Assembly: GCA_964036045.1 (NCBI GenBank)
Contig: OZ038393.1
Location: forward strand, 49,716,429 to 49,780,428
Direction of reading: 5' to 3'
From: Eutreptiella sp. 'Long Island Sound 2002'
Taxonomy: Eukaryota > Euglenozoa > Euglenophyceae > Eutreptiales > Eutreptiaceae
Length of the DNA: 64,000 bases
Each line of letters starts with the position of its first letter. Positions within the stretch are counted from its first letter, which is position 1. Shown piece by piece: positions 30,409 through 40,308 of the stretch. The position numbers and the translations under genes were made by a program. The notes beneath the pieces were generated by a model, which ran no database searches, was not told the origin of the DNA, and saw only the letters and a program-made list of their open reading frames with translations.

Positions 30409-31761
30409 TTAGGTCGTCCGTGCGCCGTAGATTCTTTTGGATGTAGATCGTATTGGGGAAGAGGGAGACGAGGCGGATCCATTTGACGTTGGATCACCTT
30501 GGGCATCTGACGGACAAAAATCAGAAAAAATAGATTCATCATCAGTACCACGCTCAACCTCAGATTCAGACCCAACACAGGAATCAGTACTAGAATCAGC
30601 AGAATCAGAGTCAGAAAGCTTTCCATCCACCAGGAATGCAAGCGAACTCCAGGGCCGCTGTGGCAGGGGACCTGTCTCGTCCCTGGCATACAGCTTAAAC
30701 TTTTTGGGAAGTTCGATGTAATCTACACAAATGTCTTGCAATTCCTGAAACCAAGGCTTGTCGTCCCACAAGGGCACAACTAAAATCGCCTGGGTTTTAT
30801 CTTGCTTGATTGTGTGGATGACCTGCTGGATTAAGTGAAACGGAGGATTAATCCATAACTTCTTGTCCCATTTATGGGTCCAAGCGTCGCGAAAGTGCTT
30901 GTCAAAGCGCTTGTTCTCGCGGTTAGCAAAGGCATCACACTGTGGCCAAAAGGAATGGTGTTCATAAAAATATTCACAAATTGTATCGCGCCATTTGTCG
31001 ACAACTCTGTAGGATGAAGAGTGCCAGCGCGAAGGGCGTCGTGGCTGGGAGTCCCTACGAAGACATTCTAACTCTCGGGAGTAATCAGCACTCCCATTCA
31101 CCTCTGCAATGGTGACATCTTCGCCAAACTTTGGTGTAACCTTTTGCTTCAAAAATTCTTCTGCACTTTTAAACCCTGCGTGCAAAAAACGAAATTCAGG
31201 ACGCTCCAAGGGACCTGACTCCAGCAAAAAACAACGGCGATGACCTACGGGCGCCACCCTGTTCTTGCGAAGCCAAGGATGGCCCAAGTAAAGGTCATAC
31301 TTTATGTCGGCACGATAGAAGTAGTCATCCTTAAGGATAACTTCCTCCACATTGCCATCTTCCCAAAGGTCTTGAGCGACCAAATGAGTTGATATATAAC
31401 AACCGCGTTGCCCACCTGCGAGAGAATGTCCAGAAACTCCCTCGAGGGTAACAGGATGAGGCGAATCAAACACGCAGTCGTCAGGCAAAAAGGAATTGGA
31501 TTGGAGATTTACCTCCGATCCATTGTCACACAAACAAGTGGCGAGGTGGAAATTGCCCTTGCAATCAGAGACCCAAAGCTTTGTGACAAACTGACGGGCC
31601 CTGTGCTTGGACTGTACACCAACCTCGTCCACTACAACAGAAGGATCCGCTGCCGGATCCAGGGGAGAGGAGACAAGCGACCCTACATCAAGTAGTGGTC
31701 GGGAAGGAATCTGGGGATCATGCCTGAAATCGCCTGAGGAGGGGCGATTTTCGTGGCTCCC
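30409..31761 (-). CDS. Element A protease and Dam-like methyltransferase domain
   Basis: In frame with gag after one TAG; the first ATG is at 31632. A retropepsin-like fold has LATCLCDNGSEVNLQ, so the active site reads D-N-G-S (residues 36-39) instead of D-S/T-G, and a later YDLYLGHPWL strand. Residues about 213-340 form a second domain: CDAFANRENKRFDKHF, then KKLWINPPFHLIQQ and AILVVPLWDDKPWFQEL. This pattern (DAFA, NPPF, VVP-x-W, PWF) is that of the phage-type N6-adenine methyltransferase domain found in DIRS retrotransposons. The NPPF motif, equivalent to DPPY, is intact. A Ser/Asp-rich tail follows. Real methylation of DNA is unproven. Confidence 0.7.
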   Translation of the reverse strand, partial: GSHENRPSSGDFRHDPQIPSRPLLDVGSLVSSPLDPAADPSVVVDEVGVQSKHRARQFVTKLWVSDCKGNFHLATCLCDNGSEVNLQSNSFLPDDCVFDSPHPVTLEGVSGHSLAGGQRGCYISTHLVAQDLWEDGNVEEVILKDDYFYRADIKYDLYLGHPWLRKNRVAPVGHRRCFLLESGPLERPEFRFLHAGFKSAEEFLKQKVTPKFGEDVTIAEVNGSADYSRELECLRRDSQPRRPSRWHSSSYRVVDKWRDTICEYFYEHHSFWPQCDAFANRENKRFDKHFRDAWTHKWDKKLWINPPFHLIQQVIHTIKQDKTQAILVVPLWDDKPWFQELQDICVDYIELPKKFKLYARDETGPLPQRPWSSLAFLVDGKLSDSDSADSSTDSCVGSESEVERGTDDESIFSDFCPSDAQGDPTSNGSASSPSSPIRSTSKRIYGARTT

Positions 31762-34700
31762 CTAGGCGTTCTGACCTCCAGTGGCTGCGTTAACATTATG
31801 GACACACCCTGATTCGTCGACCCACTCATCTTGGAGCGGATCATCTGCTGGATTCAAGGCATTTAATTCATAATCTCGGTCTGCATCGGACACCTGATCT
31901 GCACCTGAGACCTGATCCACACGATGGTTGCCCTTTCCACGTCCACGGCCACGGCCGCCGGATGATGCACCTCCACCCTCGCCACGCCCTCTGCCCTTAC
32001 CAGAGGAAGGGGTTCCCGAAGGATTTCCCTTACCTTTACCCTGGAATCCTAGAGCATTTCCCTTGTTTGCACCGGATTGAGGGGTTTGGCCTGGATTTCG
32101 ATTTCCGCCTCCGGCGTTGCTATTGGGATTTTTCTGGCCGTTCGGCTGCCCACCGGAGCCGGATGGAGTCCGATTTCCTGTGCCTTGGGACCCGCCAGGG
32201 CCTCCAGGATTTTTGTTTCCACCGGAGGGGGTCGGATTCCCTTTTCCAGCCTTCCCACCGTGCACCTGTCTGTCATTCCTGTCTGAATTCTGCGAATTAC
32301 TGATATTTTCAACAATCACCTTGTGATCGTAAGGAGACCATCGGTGATTATCAGTAGAATGCGTCTTAGCTCGGTTCGTAGAACCTAAAAGAAGGCAGAT
32401 GCTACAGTGCTGCTGAACATTCCGGGTGTCATTCACCTTTTTGTTGCCCTTTTGGGCCCCATTTTGGGTGTTTTGCTGGGTATTCTTGTTTCCCCCAAGA
32501 CCCTCATGGAAATTGTGGTTGGCGGCGTCGGCGAGCCGCTCAACCTCCTCCCAGAGTTCCTTCGGGGTGTAGGAAAACACCCAGTTTTTGGCCTTCAGGC
32601 GATGGCCATGGAAGCTGACTCCCCTGTTGAGGACTTGGACAAACAAGTCCCGATCCTCGTGCTCATGAAACTTTATTTTCCACGTCTCTTCGGTGAATTT
32701 CACCTTAGAAAAGGACGTGGGGGAGCACTTTTGAAGTGCCTCCCTGACGGAAAACTTGTTGGCAGAGGCATCGAAGCCTTCCACCTCCGCCCACCAGGTC
32801 TTGACCTTTTCTTCGGACTGTTTGTTCCGAAGGGTGGCGGCAGTTTCTGAGGAAATCTTGTCAAAAATCAGACTTTTCAGCTCGGCACTAGAAAATTTTT
32901 CGCCTGAATGTTCAGCTTCTTCCACTAAATTCCAGAAGCGCTGTTTTTTGTCTTGCACTTCGTGCAAAATTAATCGCGAGAATGAAGGAAAATTCTTCAA
33001 CATTTGGTGGTAGTGGTCCTCTGGCAGCCGGGTTCCACGTACCTCCAACTGTTCCCACACCTCATCAAAGGTAAGGGGGGAACTTGCATCCTCGCGATCA
33101 CTCCAAGTCCTGAGCCAAGTGTTGGCCGGCGGTCCCTCAAGGCAATCCAAGAGGGCCATCAGGAACTGATCATCTTGGAGTTTTTGAGTCTTAACCCACA
33201 GTTTGAATTCCCGTTGAAACTGAGGCCAACGTCGGGGGTTCCCATTATACTTCGGTTGCTTGGCAACCTGACAAAGTCGCAAGGAAGTAGGGTTAAGAAG
33301 CGAATCCAGCCCAACACCGGCCGTAATGGCAGACACCTTGGCGGCATCATTCGCCACACCAGCTCCGGCGAGGGTCTGGGCGAGCAACAGCTGGGCTAAG
33401 GTATTGGAATCAGCAGCAGGAGGGGCAGTACGGGAGGCAGTTCCCTTGGCATTCTGAGCCTCAGTCCTAGCCTTTGCCGTCCTACTCTCAGAACGAGAGA
33501 TTTTAACCCTTTCCTTTAGCTTGGTCCTGCTGATCCTTGCATCGGTGGTCCTGGAGTCCACAGAAGGAGCAATTGAAAAAATTTCTGTCGCCTCCTCCGA
33601 TGGCTCTGTTGCTTGTTCCACCGATGAGGCGCCCTCAGACCGCATGTGCGTCTTGAAAAGATTTTTTATTCCCAGCGTTTGAATGATGAGGTGCATTTGA
33701 TCTTTGAGCTGTTGGAGCTCAGCATCTCGCTGGAATCTGCAGGAGCAGTCGGCAGGACAGTACATGCCGTGTCCTGAAGGGCCTGAGCAGGCTGTCGGAC
33801 CGCTGATCTCGGTGTTCCGCAGCCAGGAGTCCACTTGGGGAGCTCCTTCAGCCCTGATTTCCAGGCTTGCCTGCCTGGCCGCCTCTAAAATTCCCTCCTC
33901 AACCGCGGCGGCTAGATCGTCGCGGATGGAAACAGGGGGATGAGGGACGGAGGGCCCGGGAACAGGTGCCCGGACCTTCTCCTTCGGGAAGGGGCTTGCC
34001 TCCCAGATCTGCAAAAAAATGGCAAAAGAGTCATCTTCTTGAGAACGCCACCACATCCTGGTATTAATTTCGTCCTGAAGGAGGAAAAAATATTCCGTTA
34101 AAAAATCAGAGGCGATTCTTTCTTGTTCGATCAGCTTAGACGTGGCTAAGTAACAAAGGGCCTCAAGGGCCTCAAGGCTACGGGTCACTTCTGAGGACAA
34201 ATGGTCGTCCCAGTGTGCCCAAGAGGCTGGTCGATTATAGCTAGGTACCTCACCTGGACCGCCCATCTCAATGTCGTTCAGATCGGTGTCAATGGTCTCA
34301 AATGTTGGACATGCGTAAGGAATGTTGGTACCTGTCAGCTCCGTAAGCTCCACCGGAGCATTGCCATCGTCGTAGGCCGGCGGATTCCAGCTGCTCGATG
34401 GCCAGTTTCGACTGGGATGATGGTAATCTGGGTCCCCACAGCTGCTGATGTGCGCCCTTCTTGGGCAGCTTGGACTTGCGCAAGGCATTCCTCTCAAGGC
34501 CTCGTTCGCACAGCACCAAGGCAGTGTAATCGTTACTTCTCCGGAAGCGGCGGGGTCTACGGGGCCGTACTGGGGAGCGGGCTGTGGAGGGGATGCCACT
34601 GAAGCAACATTCAGGTAGCCTCTGCTACCATGAAAGTGCTGCCCTAGGTTGTCGATGGTGCCGGAGGGCTCAGGGCCGGCAAGACCAGGGGGGCAGGCAC

Positions 34701-34794
34701 GCGAGGAGTCGACCTGAACGCTGCTGTTGGGGGCAGAACCGGATACACGGACGCCAACGGAGGCAAGAGCGGCGACAACGGAGGCAAGATCCAT
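31762..34794 (-). CDS. gag: Element A gag, starting inside the 5' LTR
   Basis: 1010 residues. The first about 54 codons lie in the LTR; the frame then crosses the LTR end and the tRNA primer site (encoding HGSRG) without a stop. A TATA-like CTATATATTT lies about 240 bases upstream in the LTR, so the mRNA would include this ATG. A cysteine/histidine-rich part (CCANEALRGMPCASPSC) lies near residue 95. The capsid-like helical region runs about 505-760 (RRWPQFQREFKLWVK ... KTWWAEVEGF), then CSICLLLG with two later histidines near 798, and a Gly/Asn/Lys-rich, RGRG-containing nucleic-acid-binding tail. No canonical CCHC knuckle is present. It ends TAG in frame with the protease. Confidence 0.85.
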   Translation of the reverse strand: MDLASVVAALASVGVRVSGSAPNSSVQVDSSRACPPGLAGPEPSGTIDNLGQHFHGSRGYLNVASVASPPQPAPQYGPVDPAASGEVTITLPWCCANEALRGMPCASPSCPRRAHISSCGDPDYHHPSRNWPSSSWNPPAYDDGNAPVELTELTGTNIPYACPTFETIDTDLNDIEMGGPGEVPSYNRPASWAHWDDHLSSEVTRSLEALEALCYLATSKLIEQERIASDFLTEYFFLLQDEINTRMWWRSQEDDSFAIFLQIWEASPFPKEKVRAPVPGPSVPHPPVSIRDDLAAAVEEGILEAARQASLEIRAEGAPQVDSWLRNTEISGPTACSGPSGHGMYCPADCSCRFQRDAELQQLKDQMHLIIQTLGIKNLFKTHMRSEGASSVEQATEPSEEATEIFSIAPSVDSRTTDARISRTKLKERVKISRSESRTAKARTEAQNAKGTASRTAPPAADSNTLAQLLLAQTLAGAGVANDAAKVSAITAGVGLDSLLNPTSLRLCQVAKQPKYNGNPRRWPQFQREFKLWVKTQKLQDDQFLMALLDCLEGPPANTWLRTWSDREDASSPLTFDEVWEQLEVRGTRLPEDHYHQMLKNFPSFSRLILHEVQDKKQRFWNLVEEAEHSGEKFSSAELKSLIFDKISSETAATLRNKQSEEKVKTWWAEVEGFDASANKFSVREALQKCSPTSFSKVKFTEETWKIKFHEHEDRDLFVQVLNRGVSFHGHRLKAKNWVFSYTPKELWEEVERLADAANHNFHEGLGGNKNTQQNTQNGAQKGNKKVNDTRNVQQHCSICLLLGSTNRAKTHSTDNHRWSPYDHKVIVENISNSQNSDRNDRQVHGGKAGKGNPTPSGGNKNPGGPGGSQGTGNRTPSGSGGQPNGQKNPNSNAGGGNRNPGQTPQSGANKGNALGFQGKGKGNPSGTPSSGKGRGRGEGGGASSGGRGRGRGKGNHRVDQVSGADQVSDADRDYELNALNPADDPLQDEWVDESGCVHNVNAATGGQNA
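34619..34630 (-). promoter_or_regulatory. Element A primer-binding site (tRNA-iMet type)
   Basis: TGGTAGCAGAGG directly after the 5' LTR on the minus strand is complementary to the 3' end of an initiator methionine tRNA ending CCUCUGCUACCA. It is also translated as part of gag. Confidence 0.9.
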
Positions 34795-35163
34795 TCTGAT
34801 TGTTATCCGGCAAAAAATCCCAGTCTATGAAGAAAATTGATGCGAATATTCCTAAGTACATCTGAGTGTCCATATCTATCTGAAAAGATTTATAAAAATC
34901 CGATTGTGAAAAAATATTTGGCCCATTTGGCTCCGGGCGCGCATCAGCGGCAATTGGCGATTCCGGGTAAATGATCGGAACGCGGCGGATTTACGATGAA
35001 TGGACCGCGGAATCAGATCCGGCACATCAGAAATATATAGGTCTGATCCTGAGACTGAGCTGCGGGGCGGCGATTCCGCCGAAGCAGAGAAAATGGCCAA
35101 AATCTAGCCAATCTGGGGCAGATCTGCGAAAATCTGAGCAGATGGGGGTTAGCCGCACTTACA
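34631..35163 (-). repeat. Element A 5' LTR
   Basis: 533 bp, the partner of 24170-24702. It carries a minus-strand TATA-like box (35031-35040) and the gag start codon (34794-34792). Confidence 0.95.
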
Positions 35164-36799
35164 GGCCCCTGGACCCTCCCGTTGTGGTATTTGCCCATGG
35201 GCACCCTGGCCCACGCCACCCAAGCCGTCAAGGGGGCTTTCCCGCAGCCGCTCCTCCCCGGCGTGACCCTGCTCCGCAGCCTGCAGGCGGGGGCCGCCTG
35301 GGTACGGTGGAAGGAAGGAAAAGGGCGCTCGAGCCCCTATTTCCCCCTGGTCCAGGGCCAGGCGCTGCTCCACGCCGAGGGCATGGGGACCGTGGAATGG
35401 GGGGCGATCGTGCCCGGTACGGCGTGCAGGTGGCTCACAGCGGCCGCCCCACAGCCCATGCGATCGCCGCTGGCGTGCCACCGCCTCCTACCGATGGTCC
35501 CCTCTTTGGCCCCCCAACACGCCTTTACAAGGGACGTGTGGAAGGCCATACTGAGCCACACCAGGGAGTGGCTAACGAACCCGGGTGCACGGTAACCGCC
35601 GGGGCCGGTGCTCGAACAGCTCACGGCCCCCACACCCGGGGTCCGCCACGCCCTGCAAAGGGCGTCAGCTCTCACGGAGCAGCTCAACAGCGAGGTGCTG
35701 GACCTGGCGCTGGAGCCGCTGCAGGTGCTTTACCCGCAGACCCACATCCCACCCGCGTGCACGTCCAACCGCCTAGGCCGCCTGGGGTTGCAGCGCCGCG
35801 TCAAGGCCGCACACCCAGGAGGCGTGGTGGAACATTGGCTAACGCTCCGCAACCCGTCCACCGTGGAAGGCCACTGGTACCTACACCAACTCCTCTTCCT
35901 ACCACGGGCAGCCCCGGAACACCGCCGGCAAAATTAATACCACACGCACCCGGAGCGCCGAGGCGCGCACGACTTCCCGCAGCCAGTCCCGCCCGCCCTC
36001 TTGCCAGGGCAGGACCCGGAGGCGCTACAGCAGGGCCCCCCACTTGACACCGCCACCACGGTACAACAAAGGGGACGTGACGGCGCGGATGGTGCCGAAC
36101 CAGACATCACGAACTGCGGAGCAGTGGCCTGGATGGCAGCCTGCAGGCACCTCGCCCGAGATACCACGGGGCTCCGGCAGTACAGACCAACGGACCGCAT
36201 GGCGCTGGCGTCCGCGGTCGCGGCTGTCACCATGGGTCTCGTGGCGGCGTGGCCGGCGCAACTGCTGCCCCACGTCCCCTGCCGCGACACGCATCCCCGC
36301 CAGCCGCCCGCAACGCACGCGCCGACGGCACCCCTCACGGCGGAGCAGCTATAAGTCATCGCGGCGGCGTTGCTAGCGGACGGCGGGGAGAGCTTCGTCC
36401 ACCACCACGGCCCGGCGCAGATTGCGCGATGCATACAAAGGCCACAGCGCGATGCGCAAGACCCGTGGCATGCCACACTCCGCGGGCGCACCCGCGTCTG
36501 GGATGCGGGCGATGGCACACCTCCATCCGGGCCTCAGCAAGGGGAGGCACTCGTGCTGCAGACGGCAGGCTACCAGGCCATCCTACACGGCCACGCCGGA
36601 GGGTACCGGTCGCACGTCCTGGCCGGAGGCCGCTGGACTGTCTGGCACAGCACCACCAGGCAAGGGGCATTCCCACCCCTGCCCCACGTCGACTGGCAGC
36701 TGGGGCCCACCCAGGCCTACTATATGTCGGCGGACCCCTGGCGGCTGGCAGTCCTGCTACACACCGTCAGTGCCCCCAACAAGAGGCAGGAACCGGGGT
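35164..36799 (+). pseudogene. LINE-G coding segment between elements A and B, possible cysteine-protease motif
   Basis: The frame starting GPWTLPLWYLPMGT is protein-like throughout, with TAA codons at 35593, 35935 and 36352. The last piece joins 49712 onward in perfect phase when element B and one GGGT duplicate are removed. Around 36100-36150 an N-C-G-A-V-A-W-M-A-A-C segment resembles the cysteine box of ubiquitin-specific-type proteases, and HAGGYRSHVLAGGRWTVW (36587-36640) resembles their histidine box, though the usual GHY is GGY. Some LINEs carry OTU or ULP proteases, so such a domain would not be unprecedented, but this assignment is weak. No other domain is recognised. Confidence 0.45.
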
Positions 36800-37143
36800 T
36801 GAAACCAGACCGGGTAGTCAGGAGCAGAGGTCGCAGTGGCATGGGCAGCAACATTGCTTGGCACCGAAGACATAACGATAGTGTTGACTGAATAGTATCC
36901 TGCAAACAGATATGGTACACATAGCCAATGAAATACCTGATATGCACATATGAGAAATCCACCCTATCATCCACTAATTGATATAACTACTAAACATCCA
37001 AGAATGCCTTATCCATCCCACATCCTATGTTCCTAACAAGGAAATGGAATATGATATACCCTATCCCACATATATCCCATATATAGGGCCATATAATGCT
37101 CCCTTAGGGGTAAAATGCCAGGGTAGGGTTGTGACCTGCTTCA
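36800..37143 (-). repeat. Element B 3' LTR
   Basis: 344 bp bounded by TG/CA, nearly identical to 49364-49707 (differences near 36816 and 36840). A TATA-like CCTATATATGG lies on the minus strand at 37077-37087. Confidence 0.95.
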
Positions 37144-37153
37144 CCCCCCCACT
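37144..37153 (-). promoter_or_regulatory. Element B polypurine tract
   Basis: AGTGGGGGGG on the minus strand abuts the 3' LTR. Confidence 0.8.
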
Positions 37154-40100
37154 TAAAACGACTGCCACGGGCAGGAAGTACATGCCCAAGAGGAACGTAG
37201 CAGTCACAAACAGCAGCAAATCACAGGTTAGCAGATTCCCTTCCAGCGGGAATCGAACCTACGCAAGCAGTCTCGGAGCCGGCCGCACAGCCGCTGAAGT
37301 AGCTCCGATCGGTGGGAATCGAACCACCGCCAAAATACAGAAATTGACAAACGGGATCCCGCAGGTCCCGCAATAAGTAGTAGGCGAAATCGCGAGCTGT
37401 TGCGCGTAGAGTCTGGTCCCTGCGTGTCGCATGAGGCATGTGGGGTCCAGCAGGTAAGGGCAGGTAGTTTTTCAAAGAATTAAAACTAAAGGCAAAGTGA
37501 AATCACACTTTTAAACAAAACTCAAGGTAATGGTACATGCGAAGCCGTGCGACGCGAAAGTGCAAAAATTTCACATGTTGAAAAAGAAAAACTGCCAGGA
37601 GTATTGACGGGAATGTCCAACAGTAACGTAGGACTGTGCCTGCACAAGGGAGCACGTGGGGAAACAACGATAGAGGGCAGGGATGCATGTCTGACTTGTG
37701 CTCGCCACTGCCTTGTGCATGCCTAGGTCACTTAACAAACACGGCCACGATGGCCCACCGTGCGCGCGGTAGCTCACTAACTAGAGGAAAGAGGCCACGA
37801 TGGCCTCAGGGTAACAGAACCGCCTAAAACACCAGGCACAAAGATAAACACGGGTACGATGCCCACACCTTGCACCCACGTGCTTTAGATCGTTTATGAG
37901 GGCTTGATGTGCTTGATGTTCTTGATGTGCTTGATTTAACACTTGCATTAACGAGTGAGTTCTTGCTTGTAAGATGTAAGCTTGCTTGCTCACTTGCTTG
38001 TAAATTCCCAGACAAGGCCTAGCCAAAGGCCCACTTGTCAAACTGACCCGACACACAACAAAAATGAAACGAAGGCCGGTGTGCCTTGTGTGTGGATTGC
38101 GGGAAACCAGCCACGGCTGTGGCTAAATGCTACGGGCACGGCTCAGCCAAGGGCTGTGTCCGTGTGGATGCTTAATTTAGCATGTGTGTCACACGTGATG
38201 CACCACGTAGAGGGTAAAGGAGGAGGTACGGAGATGGGATGAGGGTGTGAGTAGACACACTTAAATAGACAAACCTCCTAACCATGTAATAATAACCTGA
38301 CCTCACTGCTAACCCCTCACCTAGGAGCCATATTACGTATATATATCATATATACACATAATAGAGCGATGCACACCGACAAACACAAGACACACTTGTG
38401 CGCGCACACCCATTGGCAGGGCCCGGGGGCACACACTCGCCCGGAGGGCATCACAGAGTGTGGGTCTCGCGGTGGCGGCCTTGGGGCACGTGATGGGGGC
38501 ACTCCACACATACGGCACGTGCAAGAGCTTCCACAAACTACTCACGTACACACAACAAACAGTAAGCATATCCACAATAGAACACGTGTATAGATACGCC
38601 ACCTTGTTGCTTGGTGTTGGTGTGTGTCTTGGGGGCGTGCGTATAAACACTTAGGTTAGCTTGCGTGTTACCTTTGTCGGTGGGTGTGCCACCGGCGGGC
38701 CGTAAGGCAGGGGGTCACCTCCATGTTGCAAATTGGGGAGGTCGCCCGTACGGTCCCGCTGGTGTATCAGCCCACCCTGCTCCCCGGGGGCACGATGACA
38801 CGCCCCGAAGGAGTTTTACTCCCCCAACCCCTCTACACCGTGTATGACGGATTCATGTTTACACCTCCGTGTGTAAACTTGGGCCGGTGTACACGGCTAC
38901 AAAACCCCAAAGGTAGGTGTCAACCTAGGTCTTGCTTGTTCGGGGGGCGGGTGATAACCAACGTAATAGGCAACCATATAATCCCGTAACTAAATTAATG
39001 GCATGCGCACACACACGCTACCATTGGCCACGGGCACACCCGGTTTTGGTGTGTCTCGGACAGAGAGACTCGTGTGTGTTGTGGAAATCCAGGTCCACGC
39101 ACGGGTCTCTACAAAGAAAACTGCCACGCCCATATCCCAACCCGTTTGGTTGGGTGCTGGGAAAGAGGACCCCTCGGGTGTTGTGGAAATCCAAGTCCAC
39201 TCGTGGGGAACTCTAGAGAAAACATTAATATACATATTCTCTCATAAACATATGCATGTGCACACTCGCCCTTTTCATCATATTGTTTGTTCCCTCTCGT
39301 TGCAGGCAGGAATTCCCCCGCGAAATTCGTCAAGGACATGAGGAGCACACCCAGCCAGCATGCGGCCCCATGCAATGGCAATGGAAGGTACCCACTCCCA
39401 ACCCGGGCACGCATAGCGACCGGGGACAAGTACCCAGGCGGCGGAGACGGCCCAAATCCGCAACGCCACTCTTTGCCTTTGAAGACCCCACCCACTCATA
39501 GAGTGACGGGGCAAAGGCACCCATTGCAATTCATATTAGAATACTTGTATTGTAGAGGACGACCCCTCCCTCTAGGCTTAAGTCCTCGCCCTATGTAGTG
39601 GCAATTTTGCACGCCACGAAATTTTTTCCACGTAATGTGAGCCACACGAGTACTTCGTACCTTGTATACCTACCCTCGTGTGGACAAGGGCAAATCGGTG
39701 GAAAACCATCACGCCCAACACAAAAAGGGAAAATGGGTTGTACCCGCCAACCCAACGAAGTTTTCAAGCCTTCGCCATTTTGAGCAAATGATTTAGCTCG
39801 TTGGCTTGGGTCACGGGTCAGGGACGGTCGTGGGGTCGTGGTTTCGGTACAGGGCGGCACACCGAAACCTTGCAAACACCACCATGCGCACAACCCGGCA
39901 GAGTCTTCGGGAAGTGCTTGCCACGTTGTTAGCACCCTTGACAGGGGGCGTCATCGTGGGCAGGACTGACGGCAGTAGTCCTGGTGGTGGTAGGAGTGCT
40001 CCAGTAAGACCCAAGGATAGGGGTTTGAATGGCATTAAGACCCCCGAAAGAACACGTCCCACTTCCGCCCCAGGCTATATGCCACGCCACCCCACCCCAA

Positions 40101-40308
40101 GGACTCTCAAGCCTTTAGCGGTGAGAGAGGTAGACGGTGGGGTAAACCTGCGGTACCCACCGCCCTGCTCCGGTGGGGATTTTTGTAACCGAGGAGCGCG
40201 CCGTGCATGCACATCTTCTTTCCTGTCTCCCACCGCTTCTCGCTCTCTCCTCCTTTCCCCAAACAATAATATATCCATATTGGTTAGGGTTTTCTTTTCG
40301 TGGCACGC
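37154..40308 (-). other. Element B 3' non-coding region (3.2 kb)
   Basis: This is unusually long for a region after pol and has no credible ORF. It holds two B-box-like words 66 bases apart (37248-37259 and 37314-37325), and a direct repeat of GTGTTGTGGAAATCCA at 39076 and 39178 (period 102). AT-rich TATATATCATATATA lies near 38340. It may be a lost extra ORF or a cis-acting region. Confidence 0.6.
37238..37335 (-). other. Two tandem tRNA-like B-boxes
   Basis: On the minus strand GGTTCGATTCCC occurs twice, 66 bases apart, each inside a GC-rich potential T-arm (GGTGG-TTCGATT and GTAGG-TTCGATT). Complete cloverleafs could not be drawn. They lie less than 200 bases from the polypurine tract. 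Confidence 0.35.

Larger units (their letters stand above)
24170..35163 (-). mobile_element. Complete Ty3/gypsy chromodomain element A (10,994 bp)
   Basis: Two 533-bp LTRs (24170-24702 and 34631-35163) begin TGAAAGTG and end CTTACA on the plus strand and differ at seven sites by my count. Flanks are GGTCC (left) and GGCCC (right), a 5-bp duplication with one mismatch. On the minus strand the order is LTR, tRNA primer site, gag, protease with Dam-like domain, RT-RNase H-integrase-chromodomain, 1.9 kb without genes, polypurine tract, LTR. All ORFs lie in one frame separated by single stops (TAG 31762, TAA 30409). It sits inside LINE-G. Confidence 0.95.
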
